64,000 bases of DNA from Arthrobacter sp. FW306-07-I. GTDB taxonomy: Bacteria > Actinomycetota > Actinomycetes > Actinomycetales > Micrococcaceae. The position numbers were made by a program, and so were the translations under genes. The first letter of the stretch is position 1. Each line of letters begins with the position of its first letter. The notes under the pieces were generated by a model, which did not search any database, was not told the DNA's origin, and saw nothing but the letters and a program-made list of their open reading frames with translations. Shown here piece after piece: positions 27,563 through 36,153 of this stretch. The stretch covers positions 2,480,001 through 2,544,000 of the forward strand of contig NZ_CP084550.1 in the NCBI RefSeq assembly GCF_021800405.1, written 5' to 3'.

Positions 27563-27586
27563 GACACGTTACCGCGGTAACTTGTC
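27563..27586. promoter_or_regulatory. Candidate operator of the metF-metE unit
   Basis: A perfect 14-bp palindrome GTTACCGCGGTAAC (27568-27581) flanked symmetrically by GAC and GTC with two unmatched bases each side. It lies about 200 bases before the metF ATG. A dimeric repressor of methionine genes is a reasonable guess; I do not recognise the motif. Confidence 0.4.
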
Positions 27587-27695
27587 TACGACTCTATGGG
27601 CTGTGACCGGCAGGGAACAAGTCGGCACCGAATTAAGACACTGTTTTACAGGCCGTTTTCCAAGGCAACAGAATTTTCTTCGCCAGTACCCGCCT

Positions 27696-28418
27696 TCACC
27701 AGGGGCGCTCCACAGCTGCCCCGCCGCTGCTGTCCAGATACTCTTCCCGCTCGCGCCCGCTGTTGCGCTCCCGTTCCGCCTGCCGTGCGCTGTCCTGGAG
27801 CTGGTCCAGCTGGCCCTGCCGGGGGTCCGCCGACGTGTCCGGCGATGGCTCCTCCCCTGGTGCCGGCGTCCCGTCCGCGCCCTGTCCGGCAGCGCCGAGT
27901 TTGCTCTCCAGCCGCTCCCTTGCCGCGGCCAGCCGGCCGCCGGTTTCGGCACTCCCGGCGAGGCACCCTTCCGGCGCCTGCCCGGCCGTTGCCAGCGCTT
28001 CCTTGAACAACAGAACGGCCGACGCCGCGTCCCCGGCCAGCTGCCGCTGGTCACCCAGGCGTTCGATCGCCAGCACAAGGTTGACCCGAATGGTGCACGC
28101 GTCCCCCGAGCTGGCGGGAACCATGCCTAGAGCTTGTTCGAAGTGTGTCCTGGCAGCCGCATAGTCTTCCTCCGCCACGGCTGCGTCGCCGGCGGCGAAC
28201 GTCGCCTTGTGCGGCTCCACGACGTTTGCGAAACCAAGGCCCCGGGCGGCGGCATCAACGGCGGCAGCGTTCCCGGCGGTAAAACCGGCGGCGGCGCGGT
28301 CAGCCAGGATGCCCAGGCTGAGCAGTTTGATGGCGGTGCACAGCACCAGGAGCACCGGCAGCGCCGACCACAGCAGCAGGCGGCGCCTGCGGGACCGTGG
28401 TGTCGACTGTGGGGTCAC
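27696..28418 (-). CDS. Membrane protein with TPR-like region, MoxR-vWA operon
   Basis: 240 residues. Basic N-terminus (RSRRRRLLL), one TM helix (about 13-36), then an external helical region (about 45-175) with DYAAARTHFEQALGMVP, reminiscent of a TPR. The last 65 residues are polar and charged, rich in Gln/Arg/Glu. It takes the place of the BatC-type TPR protein in MoxR/vWA operons. ATG overlaps the vWA gene stop by four bases. Last gene of the operon. Confidence 0.7.
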   Translation of the reverse strand: MTPQSTPRSRRRRLLLWSALPVLLVLCTAIKLLSLGILADRAAAGFTAGNAAAVDAAARGLGFANVVEPHKATFAAGDAAVAEEDYAAARTHFEQALGMVPASSGDACTIRVNLVLAIERLGDQRQLAGDAASAVLLFKEALATAGQAPEGCLAGSAETGGRLAAARERLESKLGAAGQGADGTPAPGEEPSPDTSADPRQGQLDQLQDSARQAERERNSGREREEYLDSSGGAAVERPW

Positions 28419-30385
28419 CGCTTTTCCTCCTTCAGGCCCGCACGCGGAAGTCCGCGAAGCTGCCGCGCGAGTGCCACGGCTTCCGGAAGGGCCAGCAGGA
28501 AGGCGCCGGCGGCGAGGATCCAGTACAGCTCCGTCCCGGCGGCCAGCTGCCCTTGCCCGTCAGCGCGTTCCGCCCTGCCGGGGTGCGCCTGCTGCATCAT
28601 GTCCGCCACTGGGGCGCCGGCAACGCGGTGGGCATATGGCACCCCAAGCTGCCCGGCGATGGCCTGCAGCCGTCCCTCATCAATCATCGACAGTGCATCA
28701 CCGTTGCTGCCGGGCCGGGTGTCCTGGACGTAGCCGCCGCTGCGGGTGCCGGCCTCCCCTCCCCCGCCTGTCCCGCCGTCGTCCGCCAAACCGGTGTTCT
28801 CCTTCATCCGGCCGCCGCCGGATGTGCCGTAACCCAGCACCGCTCCCCCGGCGACCAATCCGCCGTCGACTTTCATGGGATCCGGCTCCCTGCCGCTGGT
28901 CTGCTCACCGTCGCCCAGGTAGTACACCAGCCGGGGCCGGCCCGGGTGGCTGTCCCTGGCCGCTGCCAGCCGCTCGGACAGCACCTGCCGTGCTGCGGTG
29001 ATGCTGCTGCCCTTGGCATAAGCGGTCACCTGCGGTTCCAGGACGTCCGTGATGGTCTGCAGGGCAAGGGTGTCGGTGCTGAGCGGCATGCGGACGTGCG
29101 CGGTGGTGTCGAACGTGATGACGGAGAACCGGGCGCCGGGCAACTGTTCAGCGATGGCCATGATGTCCTTCCGGACGCCCTCCAGGCGCGGTTTTCCGTT
29201 GTCGTAGTCCTCGGCCACCATGCTGGTGGTGGTGTCCACCACGAAGAAAACGTTCAGGTCCGCGCTGGCGGCCTGGACGGTGCCGCCCGGCAGGTGTGGC
29301 CGCAGGGCCGCTGCAAGAAGCAGCAGCACAATTGCTCCCCGGCGCAGCCACGCCTTGCTGCGGAGGCGGATGCCCTGCAGGCGCCAAAGGACAACGCAAA
29401 GGGCAAGAGCAGACAGCAGCGCAGCAACCAGCGGCAGGCCAGGTACATCTGCGAACACAGCCCGGGGTGCGCCGTGGATGGCCGATGTCTCGGTTTGCTC
29501 AATCCCGGTGACAATCCCGGCCACGGCGTCCGGGCGGTCAAGGGCGTAGTATGCGCCGCCCGTGGATTCTGCGGCGGCCCGCAGTTGGGCACCCGGCTGG
29601 TCCGGACCGGGGCCGTAGTCCAGGTCTGCCGGGTTCAGCGCATAGACGCGGACGGACCGATCCTTGGCCAACGCGGCCGCCTGGCCCAGCGCCATGATGG
29701 GCTTTCCTGACAGCAAGTTGTCGGTCGCCAGCACCACCGACCGCGAGCGCTGGGAGTTGGTACCCCCGCCGCTGGCCCCTTGGGGCTTGCCGGCCCCTGG
29801 GAAACTGTTGAGGCAGGACGCCAGCCCGTCGCCAATCAGGGAGGAGCCCCTGCCGCTCCACGTACCGTCAAGGAATCCGGAGCTTCCGGGTTTGCCGTCG
29901 AAGGCGTCCTTGGCACCCTGGAGCTGCTCCTGCGCGTAGGCGTAATCGTCCGTCAACGGAAAGACCTGGATGGCGCTGCTGTCGAAAATGGTCAGGCCGA
30001 CCCGTTCGCCGTCGAACTCGCGCGCCAGTTTGGCAAAGACTTCCACTACTGCAGCGTCGGCACTGCTCATGGAGCCCGATGCGTCCAGGCAGAGCATGAT
30101 GTCGCGGTTGTGCTGCTCCGGCCGGACGGTATCCACCGAGACGGGACGGGCCGCCGCTACCGCGGTGGACACCAGCAACAGGGCCAGCGCAGTTGCGGCC
30201 AGGGCCAGCCACCGCCGGTACCGCCGGAGGGCTGCCTGGTATTCCGGCAGCGCGGTGAGCCTGTCCGCGTGGGCCACGGGCCGGCGTCGTACGTTGCCCC
30301 GCCTCTTGCTGCGCAACGCAACCCCTGCCGCCACGCCCGCCGCGGCGGCCGCAAGGGGCAGCAGCCACCAGAACATCAGCTCCAC
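28415..30385 (-). CDS. Membrane protein with two vWA domains (BatA/BatB-like fusion)
   Basis: 656 residues. TM helices near the N-terminus (about 4-24 and 60-78) precede vWA domain 1 (about 95-300), with intact MIDAS start DASGSMSS. TM helices follow at about 320-340 and 350-362. vWA domain 2 (about 380-560) starts DTTTSMVAEDY, so the DxSxS motif is altered to DTTTS. A Gly-rich insert follows, and a final TM helix (about 620-640). Related operons usually encode two separate vWA membrane proteins; here they are joined in one chain. ATG overlaps the preceding gene by ten bases. Probably part of a MoxR-driven envelope complex. Confidence 0.85.
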   Translation of the reverse strand: MELMFWWLLPLAAAAAGVAAGVALRSKRRGNVRRRPVAHADRLTALPEYQAALRRYRRWLALAATALALLLVSTAVAAARPVSVDTVRPEQHNRDIMLCLDASGSMSSADAAVVEVFAKLAREFDGERVGLTIFDSSAIQVFPLTDDYAYAQEQLQGAKDAFDGKPGSSGFLDGTWSGRGSSLIGDGLASCLNSFPGAGKPQGASGGGTNSQRSRSVVLATDNLLSGKPIMALGQAAALAKDRSVRVYALNPADLDYGPGPDQPGAQLRAAAESTGGAYYALDRPDAVAGIVTGIEQTETSAIHGAPRAVFADVPGLPLVAALLSALALCVVLWRLQGIRLRSKAWLRRGAIVLLLLAAALRPHLPGGTVQAASADLNVFFVVDTTTSMVAEDYDNGKPRLEGVRKDIMAIAEQLPGARFSVITFDTTAHVRMPLSTDTLALQTITDVLEPQVTAYAKGSSITAARQVLSERLAAARDSHPGRPRLVYYLGDGEQTSGREPDPMKVDGGLVAGGAVLGYGTSGGGRMKENTGLADDGGTGGGGEAGTRSGGYVQDTRPGSNGDALSMIDEGRLQAIAGQLGVPYAHRVAGAPVADMMQQAHPGRAERADGQGQLAAGTELYWILAAGAFLLALPEAVALARQLRGLPRAGLKEEKR

Positions 30386-30855
30386 GCGCGCACCGCCGCC
30401 GAGGCTCTTGCCGCAGACGCAGCAACGGAAGGCAGCGGCCCGGGACCGAATTCAGCCGGGTAAAGGGCCTGGACCGCGTCGGCCGCGGCGGGAAGAGGGT
30501 GCCGGGCGAGGTCCTGGTGGGTCATCCTGGTGGCGTCCACTCCGGTAGCGTCCCGGACAAAACCGCGCAGCAGGAGGCTGATCTCCTGATGGGCGGGCCG
30601 CGCATCCAGGGCGCCCTCCGCCGCTGCCTGCTCCACATCGTGGATGCGCTGCAGGTAGGCCGCCTTGAGCGCAGGCAGGTCGGTCAGCGCGGACCGTCCC
30701 TGGGCACTGCCGGCCGGCTCGGAGCGCCTCGCTGCACGGGTGGTGGCCAGCACGAAGACGTACCACCCTGCCAGCAGGGCGACCAGCGCTGCCCCGCACC
30801 ACGCCCAGGCGGGGCTGTACTGCAGCGGGCCGAAGAACCCGGGATCAACCTGCAC
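30376..30855 (-). CDS. Small membrane protein in DUF4381-like position
   Basis: 159 residues. One TM helix (about 16-36), then a cytoplasmic helical domain with LPALKAAYLQRIHDVEQAA and a conserved-looking SLLLRGFVRDATG. It occupies the place of the DUF4381 protein between DUF58 and vWA genes in MoxR operons. Start GTG at 30855, with GGAGAGG 7 bases upstream, overlapping the DUF58 gene by 11 bases; the frame is open further but inside that gene. Function unknown. Confidence 0.7.
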   Translation of the reverse strand: MQVDPGFFGPLQYSPAWAWCGAALVALLAGWYVFVLATTRAARRSEPAGSAQGRSALTDLPALKAAYLQRIHDVEQAAAEGALDARPAHQEISLLLRGFVRDATGVDATRMTHQDLARHPLPAAADAVQALYPAEFGPGPLPSVAASAARASAAVRAWS

Positions 30856-31741
30856 GGCGGTGCCTCTCCAGGAGCGTGAACAGTCCGGTGATGACATCCC
30901 CGCTGCCTGACACGTCGCCTTCAGTGATCCCGGCCGCGCGCAGCATGGCCTGCCGGTCCGCATCACGCTCCGAGGCCGCTTTCGTGTAGGCGGCCTCCAC
31001 TGCGGCGGACATCCCCGGCGGCCAGGGCAGGAGGGAATCGTCGGCAACGCTGAAGGCCGCGGGGGCGTTGGGATCCGTGGGCTTGGAGGATGGTGCGAGG
31101 TCCGCGTCCCGCACGGTCAGCCACAGGACTTCGTGCTGGGCGCGGAGCCGGCGCAGGAGCTGGGCCGTGGCAGCGTCCGCGGCCAGTTCGTCGGCGACGA
31201 CGAAGAGCAGGTGGCGGCCCTTGACGTTGCGTGCCACGTAGCCCAGCTGGTCCTGGATCCTGCTGGGCGCCCCATCGAGGCCCGTATGGGAATCCACGTG
31301 CCTGAGGAGCCGTTCCAGGTGGGCTTCGCCGCTCTTTGCCGGCAGGGACCGGGTTGCGGTGGAGTCGCCGCACACCAGGCCCACCACGTCACCGTGCCGG
31401 TGGGCCAGGTAACCCATGACTCCCAGTGCGAGCACGGCGATGTCCTTTTTCACTTCCCCGGACCGGGACTCCGCTGCCATGTTCCGTCCCGTGTCGGTGA
31501 CCAGGAGGACGGTCTGCCGGCGGACGGCCACATAGCGCCGGATCAGGGGTGAACCGTGCCGGGCCGTGGCCTTCCAGTCGATGTCGCGTACCTCGTCACC
31601 CGGCACGTAGGCGCGCAGGTCGTCAAAGTCCAGGCTGCGGCCCCTGAATACGGAACCGTACTCGCCGTCGAGCATTCCACGCGCTTTGCGGTGCGCGAAG
31701 ATGGCCAACTTCGACTTCACCCGCTGGAGGAGGCTGGCCAT
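30845..31741 (-). CDS. DUF58 family protein
   Basis: 298 residues. DUF58 proteins have a vWA-like fold and accompany MoxR AAA+ ATPases. The family motif is exact: GRSLDFDDLRAYVPGDEVRD followed by IDWKATARHGSPLIRRY (about 35-68). A vWA-like stretch LLVTDTGRNMAAES follows. The C-terminus is acidic and helical. ATG at 31741, six bases after the moxR stop. Likely partner of MoxR in assembling or activating the vWA membrane proteins. Confidence 0.92.
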   Translation of the reverse strand: MASLLQRVKSKLAIFAHRKARGMLDGEYGSVFRGRSLDFDDLRAYVPGDEVRDIDWKATARHGSPLIRRYVAVRRQTVLLVTDTGRNMAAESRSGEVKKDIAVLALGVMGYLAHRHGDVVGLVCGDSTATRSLPAKSGEAHLERLLRHVDSHTGLDGAPSRIQDQLGYVARNVKGRHLLFVVADELAADAATAQLLRRLRAQHEVLWLTVRDADLAPSSKPTDPNAPAAFSVADDSLLPWPPGMSAAVEAAYTKAASERDADRQAMLRAAGITEGDVSGSGDVITGLFTLLERHRRAG

Positions 31742-31747
31742 GCGGGG

Positions 31748-32755
31748 TCAGGGAGTCTGGACGGCGGCAACGACGGCGTCGATCACCGATTCGACCGGGA
31801 CCTGCTCGGCCACGGCGTCAAAGTTCAGGATCAACCGGTGCCGCAGTACCCGGTGGGCCAGCGACCTGACGTCCTCGGGGATGACATGGTCGCGGCCGTT
31901 CAGCAGCGCCACCGCCCGCGCCGCCTGGCTGAAGGCGATGCTGGCGCGCGGGCTGGCACCGAATTCGATGAAGCCGGCCAGCCGGGCGTCGATGTATTGG
32001 GAGGCGTTCCGCGTCACGTAGACGAGGCCCACGATGTAGTTGATGACCGACGGGTCGAGGTAGACCCGTCCCACCAAAGCCTGGAGTTCGGTGACGGCGT
32101 CCAGGGAGGCTGCAGCTGCGGGCTTTTGTTCGCGGGTGTAGACGCCGGCATCGATCCTGCGGATGATCTCCGCTTCTTCCGCGGGAGTGGGATAGTCCAG
32201 CACATCCTTGAGCATAAACCGGTCCATCTGCGCCTCGGGCAGCTGGTAGGTTCCCTCCTGCTCGATGGGATTCTGGGTTGCCAGGACCAGGAACGGCGAG
32301 GGCAGGGGGTGGTCCTGTCCTCCGATGGACGTATGGCGTTCCTGCATGGCTTCCAGCATGGCGCTTTGGGTCTTGGCGCTGGAGCGGTTGATCTCATCCA
32401 GCAGCACGATATTGGCATGCACCGGGCCGAGTTGGGTGTGGAAGCTGCCCTTGGCGGCGTCGTAGATCTGGGTTCCCACGATGTCGCTGGGCAGCAGGTC
32501 AGGGGTGCACTGGATCCTGCGGAATTCGGCGCTCACAGCTTCGGCGAGGGTTTGTGCCGCCGTGGTTTTGGCCAGTCCCGGGACGCTTTCCAAGAGGATA
32601 TGGCCGCCGGTCAGCAGTCCCACCAGCAGCGACTCCCGCAGCAGGGACTGCCCCACCACTTTTGCATCGAAATTGCGGGAAATATTGGCCGCCACCTGCT
32701 GCGCCCTGGCCAGCTCCGCCGGCTGGATTCTTGCAGGCACGCTGGTCGAAAGCAC
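31748..32755 (-). CDS. moxR: MoxR-family AAA+ ATPase
   Basis: 335 residues, usual length. A chaperone-like ATPase. Walker A is in ESVPGLAKTTAAQTL (about 58-72), Walker B is IVLLDEINRS (about 117-126), sensor I lies in LVLATQNPIEQEGTY, and ASPRASIAFSQAARA marks sensor II. Start GTG at 32755, with AGGGGGAA upstream; the frame stays open much further, but that part is not MoxR-like. First gene of a five-gene operon: MoxR, DUF58, small TM, double vWA, TPR-like. Confidence 0.93.
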   Translation of the reverse strand: MLSTSVPARIQPAELARAQQVAANISRNFDAKVVGQSLLRESLLVGLLTGGHILLESVPGLAKTTAAQTLAEAVSAEFRRIQCTPDLLPSDIVGTQIYDAAKGSFHTQLGPVHANIVLLDEINRSSAKTQSAMLEAMQERHTSIGGQDHPLPSPFLVLATQNPIEQEGTYQLPEAQMDRFMLKDVLDYPTPAEEAEIIRRIDAGVYTREQKPAAAASLDAVTELQALVGRVYLDPSVINYIVGLVYVTRNASQYIDARLAGFIEFGASPRASIAFSQAARAVALLNGRDHVIPEDVRSLAHRVLRHRLILNFDAVAEQVPVESVIDAVVAAVQTP

Positions 32756-32890
32756 TGAATTCCCCCTGGTGACGGTACTGGGCGGGCCGGGCAGGCCTTG
32801 TCCCGTCCGCCATCCTATCCAAGCCGGGCACCGGGAGTCCGGCAATGGGCACCCCTCCCCATTGGTGGCAGGCAGGTCTATCCTTTTGCC

Positions 32891-33088
32891 ATGATTGAGC
32901 TTCCAGCCAGCTACAAGGAATACCTCGCCGGTAAAAGCGAGCACTTCGTCGACACGGTCCGGCCGGTCCTGATGCAGTCTGCGGCGGAAAAGCTGCACGG
33001 AGTCCGGGTGGTGAACAATCCCACCGGCCACCAGGCGCACCTCGACGATACCCTGCCCTTCGGAGTGGTGCTCGAGGACATTGACTAG
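32891..33088 (+). CDS. Small conserved-looking hypothetical protein
   Basis: 65 residues, acidic, no TM helix, family not recognised. It starts MIELPASYKEYLAGKSEHFV and ends GVVLEDID. The ribosome site is weak. It is divergent from moxR and convergent with the ABC permease gene: the two stop codons share CTAG at 33085-33088, so there is no space for a terminator. Coding potential is supported by composition and by fitting exactly between its neighbours. Confidence 0.6.
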   Translation: MIELPASYKEYLAGKSEHFVDTVRPVLMQSAAEKLHGVRVVNNPTGHQAHLDDTLPFGVVLEDID

Positions 33089-33915
33089 CCCCTGACAGCA
33101 CCTGCAAGGGCCAGTGCGTTGCCGGACCCGCGCGCCACGATGACGTACAGGGCCAGGACCGGAACGGAATAGAGAATCGAGAAGGCGGCCAGCTGGCCGT
33201 AGGCCACTGCGCCGTGCTGGCCGAAGAAGCTGAAGATCGACACAGCCGCGGGCTGGCTGGCCTCGGACAGCAGGAGCACGAACGGGACAAAGAAATTTCC
33301 CCACGCCTGGATGAACACAAAGATGAACACCACGCCCAGGCCCGGTCCCATCAGCGGAAGCACGATGGACCGCAGCCCGGACAGCCTTGATGCGCCGTCA
33401 ACCCACGCCGCTTCCTCAAGTGCCAGCGGCACGGCGTCCATGAAGTTCCTGGTCATCCAGATGGCCATGGGAAGGCTGGTGGCGGCCAGGAACAGCACCG
33501 TTGCGAAAATGGAGTCCAGCAGCCGAAGCTGGACGAACAATCCGTAGACGGGCACCATGATGGCGGTGACGGGAAGGCAGGTGCCGAACAGGATGGCCGA
33601 CATGAACGGAGTGTTGAACCGGGACCGGTAGCGGGAGAGTGGATACGCGGCCAGCACGGCTGCCACCAGCGTAACGATGCCGGTTCCGGCCGACAGCAGC
33701 AAACTGTTCCACAGTGGCCGGAACAGCAGCTCCGGAGTGAAGACGGCCGCGAAGTTGTCCAACCCGGGCTGCTGCGGAAGTTTGGTGCCGTGTCCGGCGG
33801 CCGGGTCCAGGGAACCGAGGACCAGCCACAGCAGCGGCAGCAGGAAACACGCACCGATCAGCAGCAGGACCACGTCGGCCCACACGCTCCGGGTACGTCC
33901 ATGCCGGCCTGTCAC
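33085..33915 (-). CDS. Carbohydrate ABC transporter permease (MalG type)
   Basis: 276 residues with six TM helices. It pairs with the upstream permease to form the channel of a sugar importer. The cytoplasmic EAA loop is EAAWVDGASRLSGLRSIVLP, where the ATPase docks. Start GTG at 33915, overlapping the upstream permease as GTGA. The frame runs far upstream but overlaps the other permease there. No ATPase gene is in the operon, so a shared MsmK-type ATPase encoded elsewhere is expected. Confidence 0.93.
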   Translation of the reverse strand: MTGRHGRTRSVWADVVLLLIGACFLLPLLWLVLGSLDPAAGHGTKLPQQPGLDNFAAVFTPELLFRPLWNSLLLSAGTGIVTLVAAVLAAYPLSRYRSRFNTPFMSAILFGTCLPVTAIMVPVYGLFVQLRLLDSIFATVLFLAATSLPMAIWMTRNFMDAVPLALEEAAWVDGASRLSGLRSIVLPLMGPGLGVVFIFVFIQAWGNFFVPFVLLLSEASQPAAVSIFSFFGQHGAVAYGQLAAFSILYSVPVLALYVIVARGSGNALALAGAVRG

Positions 33916-34793
33916 GGTTTCTGCTCTCTGAGCAGGCGCAGGTAGGCCAGCCCGAACACGGCCCCGATCAGGATGAGGACCACGGCGACGGCCGTACCGT
34001 AGCCGATGTCGCCAAACTTGAAGGCCTCCTGGTAGGCGAGGACAGGCAAGGTGGTGCTGCCGTTGGCAGGGCCACCGGCCGTCATGACCCAGATCAGGGT
34101 GAAGACCGCCAGCGTCTGCAGCGTGACCAGCATCAGGTTGGTGGCGATGCTGCCCCGGATCACCGGCAGGGTGATGAACACCAGCCGCTGCCATGCACCG
34201 GCACCGTCCATCTGTGCAGCCTCGGTCAGCTCGGCCGGGACGCCGTTCAGCGCGGCCCGGTACACCAGCATCGAAAAGGCCGTCCCGCGCCAGGTGTTCG
34301 CCAGGATCACGGCCACCATCGGAACGGCGTAAAGCCAGTCGGTTTCCGCCAGCCCAAACGCGCCAAGCAACTGGTTGAGCGTCCCGTCCCGGCTGAAGAA
34401 GGCATAGGCGGCGAAGGCAGCCACGATCTCCGGCAGGACCCAGGCGGCCACGACGGCGGTGCCAACAGTTGCCGACACCATAGGGCGTGCGCGCCGCATG
34501 AGGACGGCCAGGGCCAGCCCCAGCACGTTCTGGCCCAGGATGGCCGAGCCTGCAACGAACAGGACGGTCAGCGCCAGCGAAAGCGGGAAGGCGGGGTCCT
34601 GCAGCAGCCGCTGGTAGTTCTCCAGCCCCACCCACTCGGGGTTCCTGGCGTGCTTGCCGGTGAGTCCGGCGTTGGTGAGCGAGGCGTGGAAGGCCCACAG
34701 CACGGGGCCGGCCAGGAACACGGCCAGCAGCACGACGGCGGGCAGGACCGGCAGGTAGCGGAGCACCTGCCGGCCGCGGTGGTTGGCGGCCAC
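33912..34793 (-). CDS. Carbohydrate ABC transporter permease (MalF type)
   Basis: 293 residues with six TM helices. The EAA loop reads LTEAAQMDGAGAWQRLVFITLP. The N-terminus carries the short WVGLENYQRLL typical of MalF-type sugar permeases. Start GTG at 34793, two bases after the binding-protein stop, with GGAAG upstream inside that gene. It is co-translated with the following permease by a four-base overlap. Confidence 0.93.
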   Translation of the reverse strand: MAANHRGRQVLRYLPVLPAVVLLAVFLAGPVLWAFHASLTNAGLTGKHARNPEWVGLENYQRLLQDPAFPLSLALTVLFVAGSAILGQNVLGLALAVLMRRARPMVSATVGTAVVAAWVLPEIVAAFAAYAFFSRDGTLNQLLGAFGLAETDWLYAVPMVAVILANTWRGTAFSMLVYRAALNGVPAELTEAAQMDGAGAWQRLVFITLPVIRGSIATNLMLVTLQTLAVFTLIWVMTAGGPANGSTTLPVLAYQEAFKFGDIGYGTAVAVVLILIGAVFGLAYLRLLREQKP

Positions 34794-34795
34794 CG

Positions 34796-36148
34796 CTACT
34801 TCCGGATGGTCTTGTCGCCGCCCACGATGCCGGTCACGGCCGTGTCATAGTCGGCCGCCGCCTGCTCAGGGGTCCGGTTGCCGGTGATGACGGCCTCGGT
34901 GGCTTCCTGGACGGCGGCGGAAATCCGTGGATAGTCGGAGGTGGCGGGCCGGAACCGGGTGACGGACACCAGGCCGGAGACATCCTTCACGAACGGGTTG
35001 GCGGACTGGTAGCCGGGGTCGGCGGCGACGTCGTTGCGGACGGCGATCTGCGAACTGGCAAGCGTGAATGCCAGCGAGTTCTTTGCGTTGAGGGCGGTGG
35101 TGAGGAAATTGAAGGCCAGGTCCGGCTGCTTGGTTTCCGCGCCAACGGCCAGCGTCCATCCCCCGGACATGCTGACCTTGCCTGGTGCCTGTCCCTTCTG
35201 CGTGGGGAACGGGGCGACGCCCATCTCCTGCTCGTAACCGGGCCACGCGTAGCTCCCGCCGGCCTGCCAGAACGACGGCGCGTAGGAGCCTTCCACGGTT
35301 GCTCCCAGTTTTGCCTTGGGGAACCACTCGCCGAACACCTTCTTCCAGACGTTCGGGTCCAGCGCTTCGGCCGGAGGAACGGCCAGGTTCTCCCCATAGA
35401 GCGTCTCCAGGAAGGTGAGCGAGTCCTTGAAGCCGGGCGAGCCTACGACCCATTTTTTGGCGTCCTGGTCGTAAAGGCTTGATCCGGTGCCGTACAGGAG
35501 TTCGTAGAACCCCTGCATTACGGTTCCTTCACCGGTACCCTTTCCGGCGTACATGTTGAAGGGGATCACGTCCGGGTTGGAGGCTTTGATCTTCCGCGCG
35601 GTGTCCAGGATGTCCTGCCAGCTGGACGGCTGCCAGGGCAGTCCAATGCCTGCTGCCGCAAGAACCTTTTTGTTGTACCAGATGACCCGCGTGTCGGTGC
35701 CCAACGGCACTGCGTACGTGCCGCCGTCGTCCGCTTTCCCCGCTTCCTTCGCTGCGTTGTCGAAAGCGCCCCAGTCCCCCCAGCCGGCCAAGCGGCTGTC
35801 CAGGTTCATGAGGTACCCGGCGTCCGCATCGGAGCGGACCTTGAAGGTGTCTTCGTAGAAGACGTCCGGGGCAGTCGAGGGCGACCGCAGGGCCAGGGCC
35901 AGCTTGCTGCCGTAATCCTCGTCGCTGGCCTGGATGGGCTGCAGTTCGACTTTCACGCCCTGGTTGGCGGCTTCAAACTCCTTCTTCGCCTCCTGCAGCA
36001 TGCTGTCCAGGGCGGTGAACGAGTCTGTCTTCTGGTAGGCCACCTTGATGGTCTTGTCGCCGCCGCCCGGATCTGCGGGCGTACAGGCTGCGAGGACCAG
36101 GACCGCGGCGGCCAGCAGGGATGCTGTCTTGGATGCCCGTCGAAACAT
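34796..36148 (-). CDS. Sugar ABC transporter substrate-binding lipoprotein
   Basis: 450 residues. Signal peptide with lipobox LAAC (Cys at about 22), then a cluster-1 (sugar) binding-protein fold: TIKVAYQKTDSFTALDSML at the start, APDVFYEDTF, VPLGTDTRVIWYNKKVL, and GGWTLAVGAETKQPDLAFNFL. The substrate is not predictable; the fold suits mono- or oligosaccharides. It starts five bases after the ROK gene stop, so the regulator and transporter share one transcript. Confidence 0.93.
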   Translation of the reverse strand: MFRRASKTASLLAAAVLVLAACTPADPGGGDKTIKVAYQKTDSFTALDSMLQEAKKEFEAANQGVKVELQPIQASDEDYGSKLALALRSPSTAPDVFYEDTFKVRSDADAGYLMNLDSRLAGWGDWGAFDNAAKEAGKADDGGTYAVPLGTDTRVIWYNKKVLAAAGIGLPWQPSSWQDILDTARKIKASNPDVIPFNMYAGKGTGEGTVMQGFYELLYGTGSSLYDQDAKKWVVGSPGFKDSLTFLETLYGENLAVPPAEALDPNVWKKVFGEWFPKAKLGATVEGSYAPSFWQAGGSYAWPGYEQEMGVAPFPTQKGQAPGKVSMSGGWTLAVGAETKQPDLAFNFLTTALNAKNSLAFTLASSQIAVRNDVAADPGYQSANPFVKDVSGLVSVTRFRPATSDYPRISAAVQEATEAVITGNRTPEQAAADYDTAVTGIVGGDKTIRK

Positions 36149-36153
36149 GCTGG

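Larger units (their letters stand above)
27366..27695 (-). other. metF leader and upstream region without a gene
   Basis: 330 bases between the TPR-like gene stop and metF. It holds a hairpin near metF (27396-27420), a short CCTCC/GGAGG hairpin at 27541-27555 and an extended dyad at 27563-27586. I see no match to SAM-I, SAM-IV, SAH or cobalamin riboswitch cores. A 49-codon in-frame extension of metF lies here and is probably not translated. Confidence 0.5.

Noticed and set aside
27366..27600. Cobalamin or SAM riboswitch before metF-metE
   Set aside because: The conserved cores of the B12 box, SAM-I, SAM-IV and SAH elements were not found on reading the leader.
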